Assembly (NCBI GenBank): GCA_015679605.1
Contig: JAAAVE010000074.1
Location: 1 to 36,443, forward strand
Origin: Podila epigama
Lineage: Eukaryota > Mortierellomycota > Mortierellomycetes > Mortierellales > Mortierellaceae
Direction of reading: 5' to 3'
DNA length: 36,443 nt
How positions within the stretch are numbered: position 1 is the first letter of the stretch; every line of letters begins with the position of its first letter. This document shows, in pieces, positions 14,054 to 26,068 of this stretch. Both the position numbers and the translations under genes were made by a program. The notes under the pieces were generated by a model. The model was given only the letters and a program-made list of their open reading frames with translations, was not told the origin of the DNA and did no database searches.

Positions 14054-15399
14054 ATGGTGAACGCACAATCGGAACTCATGACTAGAGCTCAGGAGCTCAT
14101 GAAGCAAAAGGATAACATTGAAGCCGAGATTCGGTCTCTGCAAGATGAGCTTGCTGCGGTACTTCATTCTTTTTTTTTTTTTTTTTTTTTTGCCCCAAGT
14201 GACACGGAGACAGACACCTACCATGCTGCCCATACTCATCTGTTCGATGGATTACTTTTTAGCAAAAAGTAGGGATGACAGATCGTCTTGTTGACAGCAG
14301 CGGATTTCCACGGTCAGATGTCGACCTTGTCGCTGTCACAACCGCTCGATCCAATATTATCAGTAAGTCAGCGCCCAAAGGAAAAGAAGAAGGGGATGCT
14401 CATGCAAGCAGATACCATATCCTCCGAGGTGTTCAAATTCACTTTCTTTTATATGTTTTTTTTTTTTTTGCTAACCACCAAAGTCTTGTTTGTTGTTGTC
14501 TTTGTTTTCATACTTTCTTACAGAGTTAAAGAACGACCACAAAGATATCATGACCAAGATTGAAGAGGCGTTGCATGCAGTCCACGCAGAAGCCATCGCA
14601 GAACGGGAACAAAAGAAGGCACTTGCCAATGCTACCTCCACATCATCATCATCTTCTTCTTCCTCAACAGCTGCAACAGCATCATCATTATCATCATTAT
14701 CAGCAACAACACAGCAAGGATCTGAGAGCGGATCAAATCCAGCAACAGGTCCACCATTTGCAAAAGTCAACGCTGTTGCACCCGACTCGCCTGCTCGTGA
14801 AGCTGTAAGTGGGACAATTCCTCCTTTTTTTGACGTATCCAAAGTTCATTGACACTCGTGCCTATTGTTGACATATAATTTCTTTTTTATTCGTACCAAT
14901 ATCCAAAAATAATAGGGCCTTCTTCAAGGAGACAAAATCATTGCATTTGGTCCTATCACAGCCAGCACGCCTAATGTTCTTCCCTCCCTCAGTGAACATG
15001 TGCAATCTCGAGAAAATGTAATGTAACCTTTCTATCGGAATCCACAAGGGATTTTTTTTTTTTTTAAAAAAATACAACGATGATAACATCAACTTACCTC
15101 TCTCAAAACCTTTACCTCTCTTTTCATGCGCATATGTATGCGACAAATACACTACCTTCCTTTCTGAATATCATAGAAACCCATTGTGGTCAAAGTGTTG
15201 CGTGGCGATTCACCAGGTGACCTCCACTCCATCATTCTCGTTCCTCGTCAAGGTTGGGGTGGTCGGGGCATGCTTGGGTATGATTTTTTTGCTAATGTTT
15301 ATAACATGCGTTTCATCTCTTCTTCCATGAATGCGGTCTCAAACTAACCCTACATCTCTCTCGTTCCATTTCTTCAGATGTCATATCGTTCCTGTATAA
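14054..15399 (+). CDS. NAS2: 26S proteasome assembly chaperone p27 (Nas2/PSMD9), PDZ domain
   Basis: Chaperone that binds the Rpt5 ATPase tail during assembly of the proteasome 19S base. Exons are 14054-14158, 14263-14362, 14524-14804, 14916-15017, 15177-15277 and 15378-15399, giving 236 aa (human PSMD9 is 223). The N-terminal helical part (residues 1-100) carries LVDSSGFPRSDVD and LKNDHKDIM, both typical of the family. A Ser-rich linker follows. The PDZ domain starts at VNAVAPDSPAREAGLLQGD. The end, PRQGWGGRGMLGCHI, matches the conserved C-terminus. The last exon codes only seven residues plus the stop. An in-frame upstream ATG at 13982 would add 24 residues, but 14054 fits the family better. 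It is tail-to-tail with SLX4 (214 bp between stops). Confidence 0.93.
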
Positions 15400-15613
15400 C
15401 TCATGTTATCTTCGTTATTCTACCTCAATCCATAACATAACCGAGGATTCAACACGTTGGAATAAAAATGGAACAAGGTATAATTTCGAAGCCTCGTTCA
15501 TGTACCATCAGATATACGTTTTGGGTTATCTTGAAAGGAAACAAACCGGTGCATTCTCCTTGTTCAAAGAGCCGGTCATTAATCGTAATGATAACACTTG
15601 AGCTACTAAACTA

Positions 15614-18600
15614 CTACTTTCGTCGCTTCGTGGCTCGCGTCTTGCGCCAGCTACCCAACGTCGACTCGGCAGGTACAATACACAGAATACCACGTCGGTC
15701 TAGGAACTGGCGGAGCTCTTTTCGCGTGCAATCAATCTTGGCTACTTGACACTCATTCCAGACCACTTCCAGATCTAACGGCTAATCGTGTACAGGAAAG
15801 AAAAGAAAAAAAATATCAGTGTCAACAACACGCATCTAAACACGATGGAACAATGAAATCACCGCGCATATTCTCAACAGGCAGCACTTTACCTTGTACA
15901 TGAGATACTGTTTCCGAAGGTGCGGCGTGCCATGCAGGAATGTGTATAATTGACGCTCAAGCAAATCTGAGGATGACGCGGGAACGCTATCGCTCTCTTG
16001 TCCCAAGAGGGTCTCCATACCATCATCATCCTTTTTACCACCATCGTCATCGTCTTCGCCATCACCATTATTGAAATTATTACCGCCCCGTCCTCCAGAA
16101 GAGGACCGGTCATCCGTTCCCTCCTCCTCCTCCTCATCATCCTCTTCATCCTGTTCTTCATCAAATATATCTTCGTCACTGTCAATGGACGCATCTCCTT
16201 CGGACATGGCACTTGCACTCTGGTCACCCAACAACACCAACGATTCTTCGTCCTCACCAAAGGCCTCCGTCTGATACTGTGACCGTCTAGGATACGATGG
16301 CCCATACTCGCCTGCAAGACCTTTACCTTTACCATTATATCTCTGACCTCCATCGTCTTGTCGCAACCTAGACAATCCCTGAAAGTTGTCCTTTTGCAGC
16401 TGCGCCAGTCCATCCCTGAAAGGCCGTGGCTGTGACTCTGGCCCCAGCTCTGGCACTAGTTCTGATTCTGACGCAAACTCTGCCCTCAACTCTGACTCTG
16501 ATTCTGACTCTGATTCCGAGTTTACCTTTTCCAAATCTACTGGAGCTGGTGCAGGCGGTACCCGTGGTTCAGGGTTCAGTTTATGCCATATCGCCGTCAA
16601 TTGCTCCATCAACAATGGCCTTCGCGTCGCCTTCAACCCAAATGTGACCGCAACTTCTCGCAATTCCCTTAATGTCATCGACTCGAAATCCGAAACATCA
16701 TATTGCGTCCGGATCTCGTCCACGAGCTTTTGGGATTGTTTCGCCATGGCCGACACTCGAATGTCTACTTTTCGTCTCGTTTGTCGTAACATAAACGGTC
16801 TAGCCGGTAAAATATCTGCTGCTGACGACGACGACGCCGACGACGACATGGATGACGATGACGCCCCCCTTGCATTCGACAATGGTAACAAGGCTGACCT
16901 AGTTTCCTTGGTTGCTGCATGCTCTTCAGCTCGTTTCATGAATGATGGACCAAGGCGTTCAGAAGACGCAGGCGCTCTCATCGACAAACCATTATCCTGA
17001 AGTGAAGCAATCAGTCTTGTCTTGGCAGGACCCCTGCGGCGTCTCGGTGGAGGTCCTACAATCACAGGGCCATCATCCTCATTATCATCATTCAACGCCT
17101 CACCATGGCCTGTTCCTCCACCGCTCGCTCCTCCAACCGATGCTCTGTCTGGTTCCTGAACATCATTCTGTCCCTGTGTATTCAGGTTCTTCACGATCCT
17201 CGTCCGATTCCGCGATTGGCTCTTTGGCGTCATCCATATGGGGCTATTATCAACTGCATCTTCCATATTCATCGCGCCAAGAGACCCGCTCAAAGATCCA
17301 TCAACCACCACCAGCAATACCAGGAAATCCCAGCTTTGCGTAATCCAACCGTGGTGGCAATGGAACCACTGGCGATAATGAGAACGACTTTTCTGCAGAG
17401 GCAACAAAGGACCCTCCATCTCTCGAACCCTGAGTTTGACTAGCATTACTATTACTAGCACCACTTTCACCTTCCAACAGTGGTGGTACTCGCAGCAGAG
17501 GTGCATCCTTTCTAGGTGACACTGGTGGCGAATACACCAATATACCTTGAGTCCCAAACCCATCTCCATACTCATCCTCGTCCTGATGAATCTCCATCTC
17601 CACGTCCATGTCCTGATCCAGTCTCGCATGTTGATGGTCGTTTGTACCCTGTCCATCATCGTCGTTGCGCTTCAGAACTTGTTTTTGATGCTCATGACGA
17701 CCGCCCACTGGACTGGCATCTTCGATATGAAATGAGACATCTTGAGTACATCCGCCATAGAATTCATCGTCCTCCAAAGGAGCATCCTGAGGATCATCAT
17801 GAGATGCCTGACTAACACCGTTAGAGTATGCGTATCTCGACGGTGAGGAGTAAGCCGCCTTGCCTTTCTCCTCCACCACCTCCTCCTCATTGTCCATCTC
17901 AATTTCCATCGTACTTTGTTTCGTATACCGCAAAAGCGGTGACAATGGACGTGGGTAATCATCATCTCCATCATCAATCGTCTCTTGCGTGTAGACAAGA
18001 TCCTCCATCTCCACAAAATGATCCTCTCCTCCATACCGGTCACCTTGACCGTCTTGTGTTGTATCGTCTACTCGTAAACTGTCCTGTCCACTCGCGAGGA
18101 TGCGGTCAAGTGTCCTCGTGTGAGTTGATTCCTGACATCGATCAAAATGTTTTTCAATCGACGCGACAATCTACCGACAAGATAAATCGATAATCAGCAT
18201 AAAGTCAAATTTCAAACATTCACAACAACCTCCATGAAGCAAATTAACGCGCGAAAGGACAAGAAAGCAGCGATTATCACAGTTTACCTTGGTATATGCT
18301 TCCTTCTTTACTCTTTGCACTTGCTCCTCCAATGCCTCCAAATGTCGTTGAATTTCCTCTTCAAGAACCATGGCCGACTCTCTGTCCTTCTTTTGTTGTC
18401 CCTTTTGCATCGATATCTTGCGATGTTTCTTGGCAACAGACCATAACGGCGACAGGAACTATCAGGTAAGAAAAGTAGACAGAAGGAAAAAAAAAACCAA
18501 TACGGGTCCGTTCAGTATTGCATATTAAATGAATTCACGTCATGAATTTATTTATTCTCACGTCTCGTACATTCCTTGGTGCACTTCCTCCCACCCTTTA

Positions 18601-21286
18601 CCTTTTGTCTACGACTTCGGTATATGCATTACCTTATCATTGTCCTGTGGACGTTGTTCACCATTTGCTTCTGTTCCAAGGTCATCTTCTAATGGAGAAG
18701 AACTCCTCGAATTACCAGCTAGCCCCTTTTCCCGGTGTAAATACTCTCTCATAAATCGAGAGATGTACAGCCTCCGGTCAAATGTATTCGATTCAACTGG
18801 CGCCAGAGAGGTCTTTGGAGTCGATACTACCACTGATGAATGCTCGGTATGCTGCTGTGAAGATCTGCATTCCACTTCCAAGTGTGTACCTCCATTGTTT
18901 GATTCATCCAAGGCCAAAGTCGTTACACCATCATCTGAGCCCTTGAGATGAGAAAGATCCCAAAGAGACGCTTTTGGTGATGTTTGAGATACCTGAGACG
19001 ACGCCAGAACATCATTGGCCGCAGAAGAAAAGCGCGACGGGCGCCAAGGCGGTGTCCCGAGACCTTGTTCTCGGTCAGTAACAGTTCCTTGCTCGATGGC
19101 ATTTGTTGCTCCTACGTTGCTTCTATGCCCAAATCCATCATCGTCGGGAAACAGCAACGCTGTAACATTAGCCTGGATAAGTTCCTGAATCTCGGAGTAA
19201 GGCAAGATCGTTGTCTCGTTCATCCCATGCTCGGACCGTTTCCGGCGTTTGTTTCCTGAGCCTCCTCCTCCTGGTCCTCCTCTAGTCTTTGGTACCATCG
19301 CCCATTGTGTTGTCACCCCACCTCCCATGGAAGACGATGGTGATCCTGCTCTCGAACCGGTTACAGAACCTCTTTCAGAGCCGCCTTCCATTGACATGGA
19401 AATCGCCAACGCCAACTGAAAACTTTCATCGTGCTGATCCTCATAAATGCGTGTTATGCGCGACTGATGGGATGGCCTTGTCGTTGCTGGAGCGTTCACG
19501 GTCGTGATAATCGCATCAGAAGTAAAGTCGCTGTCCGCAGTGTCGGTAAGAGAGATCACTTGCTTCCGGATAATTGTCGGTTTTGAGCTTGATGCAGCCG
19601 CTGCCGATGACGCCTTGCTTGTTACGGAGCTCTTCTCGCTACCCTGGCCCTTTCCAGCGTCTTGATGACATTCGACACTGGATTCATCTACTGGTTCCAC
19701 TGACTGTTGACCTGCGTCGATCGAATCCGTGTTCCCAAGCACTAAAGACCGTTCATACTTTTCTTTGAGCAGACGCATCTGATACAACAGACTTTGGACA
19801 CTCGTGTTGTGGGCTTTGGCACATCTCTTGACATGTTCCACCTTTTGACGCGCCTTCTTCCTTCCTCCTTTGCTACTGTTCTTGTTCTTGTCCTTGTTAT
19901 TGGTCATCAAAGCCCACTCTTGCTTACAGATCGGACATCTCTTTACCCTGGCTAGGTAATCCACCCGCTCACCTGCAAATTCACCCTGGCTGGCTGAAAT
20001 GGTGGTACTCATGGGTGTCTCCAGATCAAGCGACTCTTGTGCATTCTGCTCCTCTTGTTGCTCGTCAATACATGTGTTCACATGAAAAGCGATCCGTCCA
20101 GAATCCAGATGTGAGAGATCCTTTCCGCAGACGACACACTCGGCTATTGTCTCGGTATCCATCCGTGAGGAGTCGCCACATCGTGGAATGTAGATATGGT
20201 GGATATCGTACATGAATCCGTGTCCTGGTACCTCATACTCGGAGGTGAAGATGCCTCGGGGTCTGGGGACCGTGAAAAGGGTGAGGCAGCCACAAGATCA
20301 GAGAGGAACGGATTGGATGATTCGGGTGACAAAGACCATCGGCTATTGTTATAGTTGTTGTATCGACCCATCTCGTCCTCCATCCCGTCGGCCATCACCT
20401 CATCTTCCATGTCAGTTCTATCAAGGTCGACATTGTCCGTGTGGTTGTCCGCACCACCGTCTGTATGCAAGACCTCATCGCCCCCTTCAACAGCTGTTTG
20501 TGCCTCTTGAAGCTGGAGCTGGCCATTCTCGACACTGCCCTGAGAACTACATATCGACTCTTGAGTCTGTCCTGCAGAAACCTCGATTGCTTCCATAGTC
20601 CTCGGCGTCTCCATGTCCTTTTTCGAAACCCAGTCTTCCACACCTTCTTCCTTGTCATTATCATTGTACTTGTCCTCATCCTTGTCCTTATCCTTGTTCC
20701 TGTCTTCATGCGATAAATTTCCAGCGCCACCAAAATCAATTTGCGGCGATGGGACCCTCAGGTCGGACACCTCATTTGACAATGATCGATTCAAGGCCAC
20801 TCCTTCCACCTCGGCCTCACACTCTGATTCCGAATCGAGCACAATGAGAGACGTCGAAGCCATCGTCTTCCGTCCTGTTCCATTCAAGTGAGATTCAACA
20901 GGAGGCGAAGGCGTCAAGAACGGGTTCACTTCCTCTTGTATGCTCCTCTCTCCTATTCCTATTATTGATCTGGATTGTGTCCATTCGCCAGATCTCTTGC
21001 TGACAACAGGCCCTGGTCTTCGCAGCGAAAGACCCTTTTTGCGATTCAAAGTCATTTCACTTGATCTTGTTCTTGTTGATGTCATTGCTGTCGTTGACAA
21101 GATCGTCCCTGATGGTTCCTTGTTGTGAATGCCATTCGTGATCTTTGGAATGGTAGGCCGTTTGGTCACTCGAGTATCCTGCGAGAGCGAGACATGACGA
21201 TGACGAATGGTATGTGGTGTAGACGGCTCAAAATCGTCATCGTCATCGTCCACATCGACAGGGACCTGTCCACGTCCCCTGTTCAT
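15614..21286 (-). CDS. SLX4: Structure-specific endonuclease scaffold SLX4
   Basis: Scaffold subunit that activates the SLX1 nuclease on branched DNA in recombination and crosslink repair in the nucleus. Exons in transcript order are 21286-20239, 20143-18633, 18458-18288, 18170-17321, 17259-15893 and 15781-15614, giving 1704 aa. Two UBZ4-like ubiquitin-binding fingers are visible: Cys352/Cys355/His370/Cys374 and Cys419/Cys422/His453/Cys457. Near 585-600 a UIM-like SFQLALAISMSME occurs. A SAP-like helix pair, MTLRELREVAVTFGLKATR, lies near 1380-1420. The C-terminus (QLYTFLHGTPHLRKQYLMYK, then PLDLEVVWNECQ) fits the SLX1-binding domain. Long Asp/Glu/Ser-rich linkers separate these. The 61-nt intron at 17260-17320 has a weak acceptor, so a frame change there is the least certain part. 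Identity rests on the SAP and C-terminal regions plus the fingers. Confidence 0.85.
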
Positions 21287-21427
21287 TGAAAAAGCAAAGA
21301 AGGACAAAAAAAAAAAATTGAATGTGTTGAATGTGGAGTGCAATAAAGAAAGAGAGAAATTTAAAAATTTGGCGGCAAATTTTCAAAATTTATATTAATA
21401 TTATCACTCTTTCTCATTGCCACGTTT
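21287..21427 (-). promoter_or_regulatory. Very short gap between S2P stop and SLX4 start
   Basis: Only 141 bp separate the S2P stop codon from the SLX4 ATG on the same strand. The interval must hold the S2P 3' end signals and the SLX4 promoter and 5' UTR. On the coding strand it carries AT-rich sequence followed by a T-rich tract just before the SLX4 ATG. No TATA box is obvious. Confidence 0.5.
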
Positions 21428-23951
21428 TCACGACAAGAAAAACTTTACAAACATTTGCAAAAGGCTTCCGACGATTACACCTCCTAATAGCACTGTCGTA
21501 CCGACAACGATCCCCTTCACTGCTCGAGCCCCCTTTGGAAAGGTGGCAGTCGATAGACCAGCAGAAGACGACGACGATGCAATCGCCGCTGTAGCCAGAC
21601 CATTATCCCACAGACACTCTACTAAAGTGTCGCTCAACGACTGTGTGGCCTTGTAACTCTGTACAATCGATTGAATCAGGGATGCAAATGCCTTGAGCGC
21701 ATGATGACCATCCAAATGTCGCGCAGGTACAATGTTGAGTATAGACAGCGCCAACGAAAACGACATGGTGTACCGAATCGTCAACAAGATCGCGTTCGGG
21801 AGCTGCAAGGGCAAGAACGACCACCGTGCCCGCATAGTGGTCACTTGCACTGCCTCCCATATATCCTTTGGATCTCCTTGATATACTACGACCTGTTCAC
21901 CATTCAAGTCCTTGGTATGCGTCCTGCTTTGGGTCTCGGGCAGCTCGAGCCATGATGGAAGAGAATACTGTATCCGCACTACGGACCTATATGGGCTGTA
22001 AGGTTGATAGCATAGGCCACCATTGGCACAGTTTGGTTCGGCTCTCGAACACCGCTCAGCTTCTGTACTGGCAAGTATTTCCGAAGAAGTCACGCATTGC
22101 CCATCCTGTGCAAGTATCTGCTCGTCACTGTTGCCCCGAGATCGTCCAGAGGAGTGAATCGATGCAATGGGTGTCATACACAACAAATTCAAATCCTGCG
22201 AATGTCCAAATGGGTTGTCCACTGAAAAGAGACAGCAATCCGAGGGATTCACTATTAGTTGATGGTGGTAACATGAATCCATGTTGGACAACAGTATGGA
22301 AAACCAAATCAAAGGGTTCATTAGTACCGAGAGCCTGTATCCTATAAAAGAATAAGCATAGAACGATTACAGCAAGAAAAAAATCGCAAACTGACTACAC
22401 TTACCAAACAACAGTGTCTTTGGAATGCAAAATCCTGCCATCTCCTTGCTGGAAATCTCATGTTGCTCTTTGGGTGGCATCAGGAGAACATTGGACCAAA
22501 TGTTCAGAGGGTCGCCTTTAAGTGACACATCATCAACCTTTGAGATGATGCTCCCGACTCGCAAGTGTTCATACAGAGGCGAATTCTAGCATGCATTATA
22601 CAGATGTGATACGAACGTTATAAGAATGAAGAACTTTACGCTGCACATACTCCCTTCCAAGTACAGTGCCTTAAAAGAAAGACGCCTCTTACGTTGACAA
22701 CATCCACGACACTGAGTCCATCATTCATCTCATGCCACCCGAGTATCCTGAACGAGAGCTGGAGTGCGCCAGTCCACAGAAAAATCCAAGCAAGCACAAA
22801 CAAAACAATGTTGTGCCATACTCCAGCACAAATGACTCTCAGTTGCTGTAGTGGTGAAAGCATGGCCAAGGCGCGGGATGAAATGTCGACAAAGGCACCT
22901 GGGTATAATATGTACAGAATGATGCCTGATGACGATATTTGTGTTCGTTCGCTAAACATAACAACATGAGAAATGATTAAAAATGGAATCCTTCTTTTTC
23001 GGAAGTATCAGAACATACAAACAAAAGACTTACCGAGCCGCTGCAACTGCATGACCAGCCTCATGCACGAGACCTGACACTAGCAACGCTATGAGATAAT
23101 AGGGTAGATGCGACAGAGGCAATGTGATTCCTGGGATCTTTGAACAGCGAGAGAGAGAGAGATACAATGAAAGATATAACGAGGTTAACACCTGATTGTC
23201 ATTTCATAATAACAAGGCAAAACCGGAAAAAAAAGTAGACATTCAGCCTCTACACAATCCCTTACAATGGGAACAAGAACCATGTCGTCCTCTTTGCTTG
23301 CACTTTCGTCTGAGAAATCCCGTTTCTGGAATCGCGTGGGATGTTGCACCTGCAAATGCATATCTGATGCCTGTCCACCAGGATTGGCCGCACTGAAGGG
23401 CAACAACGTCAAGAGGTAAACCACTGCAACATACACCAACTTGACCGCTGCATACGCCAACAAAAGCCATCCTAGCACCATCGCGAGGAGCCCAAAGGCT
23501 ACACCACATCCATACCAGATTCGCCAAAAGCGTGACAGTTTGGGTGCATTCCCGAGGCGAAAAAAGAACGAGTTGAGTGCTGTTGTGGAGAAGCGAACAT
23601 AGAAGGGTTTGACCAGTAATCCACTCGTCACAGGTTGCTTAGCACTTCCAGCAAAATTTCGTCCAGATGTTGATATTCCTGCCGAAGATGTAGTTGTTGG
23701 CAAAAGTTCATAGTCTCCCTATTAAAGGATGATTTCATTGAGAGTGTTGTACGAGTGAGTTTGTGTGTGGATGAAGGTGTGAAAACACCTTGAGTACCTC
23801 AGTAGCAATCCAATGAGCAAACACTTACAGGTCCGTTGCCTGGGCCTGTAGGAAGGTTGGGTCGGTTAAGGAATCGTTGGAGGAGGAAGAGAAAGGCGTG
23901 GATTCCGAACCAGACGACCAAAAACGGCTGTATCACCTGCATGAGCCCCAT
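21428..23951 (-). CDS. Site-2 protease (membrane metalloprotease, MBTPS2-like)
   Basis: Intramembrane zinc protease that makes the second cut in membrane-bound transcription factors such as SREBP, in Golgi/ER membranes. Exons in transcript order are 23951-23829, 23718-23266, 23137-23034, 22951-22693, 22585-22405 and 22341-21428, giving 677 aa (human S2P is 519). The zinc motif HEAGH is at His217/Glu218/His221, preceded by PGITLPLSHLPYYL as in animal S2P. The third ligand Asp584 is in PARHLDGHH. Hydrophobic segments occur at residues 5-25, about 95-140, around the HEAGH helix, about 245-310 and at the C-terminus. A PDZ-like luminal part follows (HLRVGSIISKVDDVSLKGD). A Cys-rich region at about 450-490 also resembles animal S2P. 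The start at 23951 gives MGLMQVIQPF. A second ATG lies 9 nt downstream. Confidence 0.92.
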
Positions 23952-24333
23952 GGGTGGCAGTAGCTTGTTCTCGGGCAGTTTACGGAGAGCAAAGCGACAG
24001 AATGAGCAAACTGATTCGCATGCAGGGTAATTTGATGAATGGACTTTTTTTTTTTCTGAGAAGGAATGCAAAAAACGTGGTGGAAAGATAAAAGAGCAGA
24101 GGGAGGTTGTCTTGATCAGCCAAGCCACGATTGCTATCTGTGCTGTAGTGAAAGTGACCAAGCCCTGAACTCGACTACATTCCATCATTCCATTCAATGT
24201 GTTGAAACTCGACTCGCATCAGAAAAAACGCAAGAAAGCAGACAGGCAGAGGCAATCGAGGAAAAAAAGGGAGACAGACATCATTATTAGAGTAGAAAGT
24301 TAACAAGCATTTAAAGGAACACGTCCATCCATC
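23952..24333. promoter_or_regulatory. Shared divergent promoter, S2P (-) and MED7 (+)
   Basis: The 382 bp between two divergent start codons is the only space for both promoters. An open frame extends the S2P exon upstream without an ATG in a good position, and I treat it as noncoding. No TATA box is clear for either gene. Confidence 0.6.
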
Positions 24334-25641
24334 ATGGAAGAAGGAGTCGTCCAGCAACAATCCTCCGCATTCCCTGCACCTCCATACTACTTTCAACGAT
24401 ACACCGACGCCAACCTCGCTCTACTCGCCAAGGCTCGCGCAGACCCTGAGCATCCAGACCCAGAATTGATCAAAAAACTCGATGAATTGCCCTATCCGAT
24501 CCTGGCACTTGAACCACCACCACCCGTCAAATCAGGCGTATACTGGCTATTTGGTCGTCCATGGCCCGTAAGGATCTCTCTCTATCAATTTGAATGACGA
24601 TGGGCATTGTCACGGATGGCTAGGGAGAAGAGGCGAAGGTTTGATATGGAAACCTGATCGTTTTATTTCCCTCTTTTGTTATTCATATAGGTTCATGATA
24701 GTCTCATGACATTAGAGGAGCAAGGATGTGAGCAGCTATACCCGAAAGGACCCATCGGTAACTTTCCAACCATCTTCTTCATCCGCTGCTACGCCCGTAC
24801 AGCTCACTATGATCCTATCATCTTAACAATGGGCGTTTCTTTTTGCAAAAACACTGGATTTAGACCGTGTCAAAGAGCTGAAGAAACTTAACCACTCTGT
24901 TGTCTTTAACTTTCTCGAGCTTGTTCACACCCTGGCATCATCGCCTCAAGAGGTAAACAATAAGAAGAAAACAATATGCAAACGGAACAGGATATTGATA
25001 ACGAGATTGCCAAAGAAAGAAGAGAGTCTTTCATCTTGAGTTAATCAACGCGTTCTGATTACAACTTCTTTTCTTTTTCCTCACGACTTTTAGTTTGCTG
25101 CCAAGGTGGACCAAATTCGACTTATTTTTATCAATATGCACCATATCCTCAACGAGTACCGGCCACATCAAGCACGGGAAACATTGCGTCTGATGATGCA
25201 GGACCAACTTGACCGAAAGAAACGCGATACAGCAGCACTGAAAAAGCAAGTTTTTCATTTGATTGCACTTTGATTTCAACTTACACTGAGAATACTGCCA
25301 TTTACACGGAAATACTCGACAACTAACACTGCACGCACCCTTCTCTTTTTCCTGACCAAAACAAACAAAAAACAAAACACAAACCTTATAGGACATGTGT
25401 GGACCTCAGGAAAAAGTTGGCGGGATTGCGAGCATTAAAACAGGAACGAACAATGTCCAGTATGATGACTGGTGTGCCACACCTACCTGATAAAACGATG
25501 GATGACGCGCCTTCAGCGTCAACGGATTCGTATTCCTCAGTATCTCATACATCCAGCTCACAATCGGACCATGAGCAAACGACGACACAAAAGGACTCGA
25601 AACTGTCACGGCTAATGGGACTTGCTGATGACATTATATAG
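24334..25641 (+). CDS. MED7: Mediator complex subunit 7
   Basis: Middle-module subunit of Mediator, which links activators to RNA polymerase II. Exons are 24334-24567, 24691-24757, 24864-24952, 25094-25245 and 25392-25641, giving 263 aa. The N-terminal [13 protein letters not shown] and the segment [11 protein letters not shown] are signatures of Med7, as is the helical core [20 protein letters not shown] followed by [17 protein letters not shown]. The C-terminal 60 residues are Ser/Thr-rich and disordered. The last intron (25246-25391) begins GCAAGT rather than GT. Only this donor keeps the conserved helix [12 protein letters not shown] in frame, and the neighbouring GT donor leads to an early stop. 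It is divergent from S2P and convergent with the RING gene. Confidence 0.93.
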
Positions 25642-26068
25642 TCTGAACAAAGTTAATAACATCTTAAAACAACACTCCAGCAAATGCAAAGTCTTGCATC
25701 GTGCCATGTCAAGCAAAAGATTGAAAAGGCGTTTCATGCATCCTGGTGTCAAATAGCAGACCTATACATGCTTTGAGCATACCAATTATTCCTTGATAAC
25801 ATTCACACGGATCGGTGTTGGCCAACTATACATTCCAGAACTTATGAACTGTACCGAAAAGATTGAGAAGGCTCCTATTTTGAACACCAAACAAAATATA
25901 TGTAGCAACAGAATGTGGCCACTGGCCACACTCGAGTTCATTGGAAGCTAAACAAATACATCCTGTCGCATACAGCGTTTTCCTGTATTTTTTTCTTCGG
26001 AATCCTCTTTCAAGAAACAAATATGACAGCTGCCATTGCTCTTCAGGAAAGGTAGGGGGGTGGAGAGC
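25642..26068. other. Convergent 3' flanks of MED7 and the RING gene
   Basis: The 427 bp between two converging stop codons show no coding signal or recognisable repeat. They are presumably the two 3' UTRs. Confidence 0.6.

Noticed and set aside
15998-17443. + strand open frames opposite SLX4
   Set aside because: They are shadows of Asp/Ser/Glu-rich SLX4 exons; no domain and no splice logic of their own.
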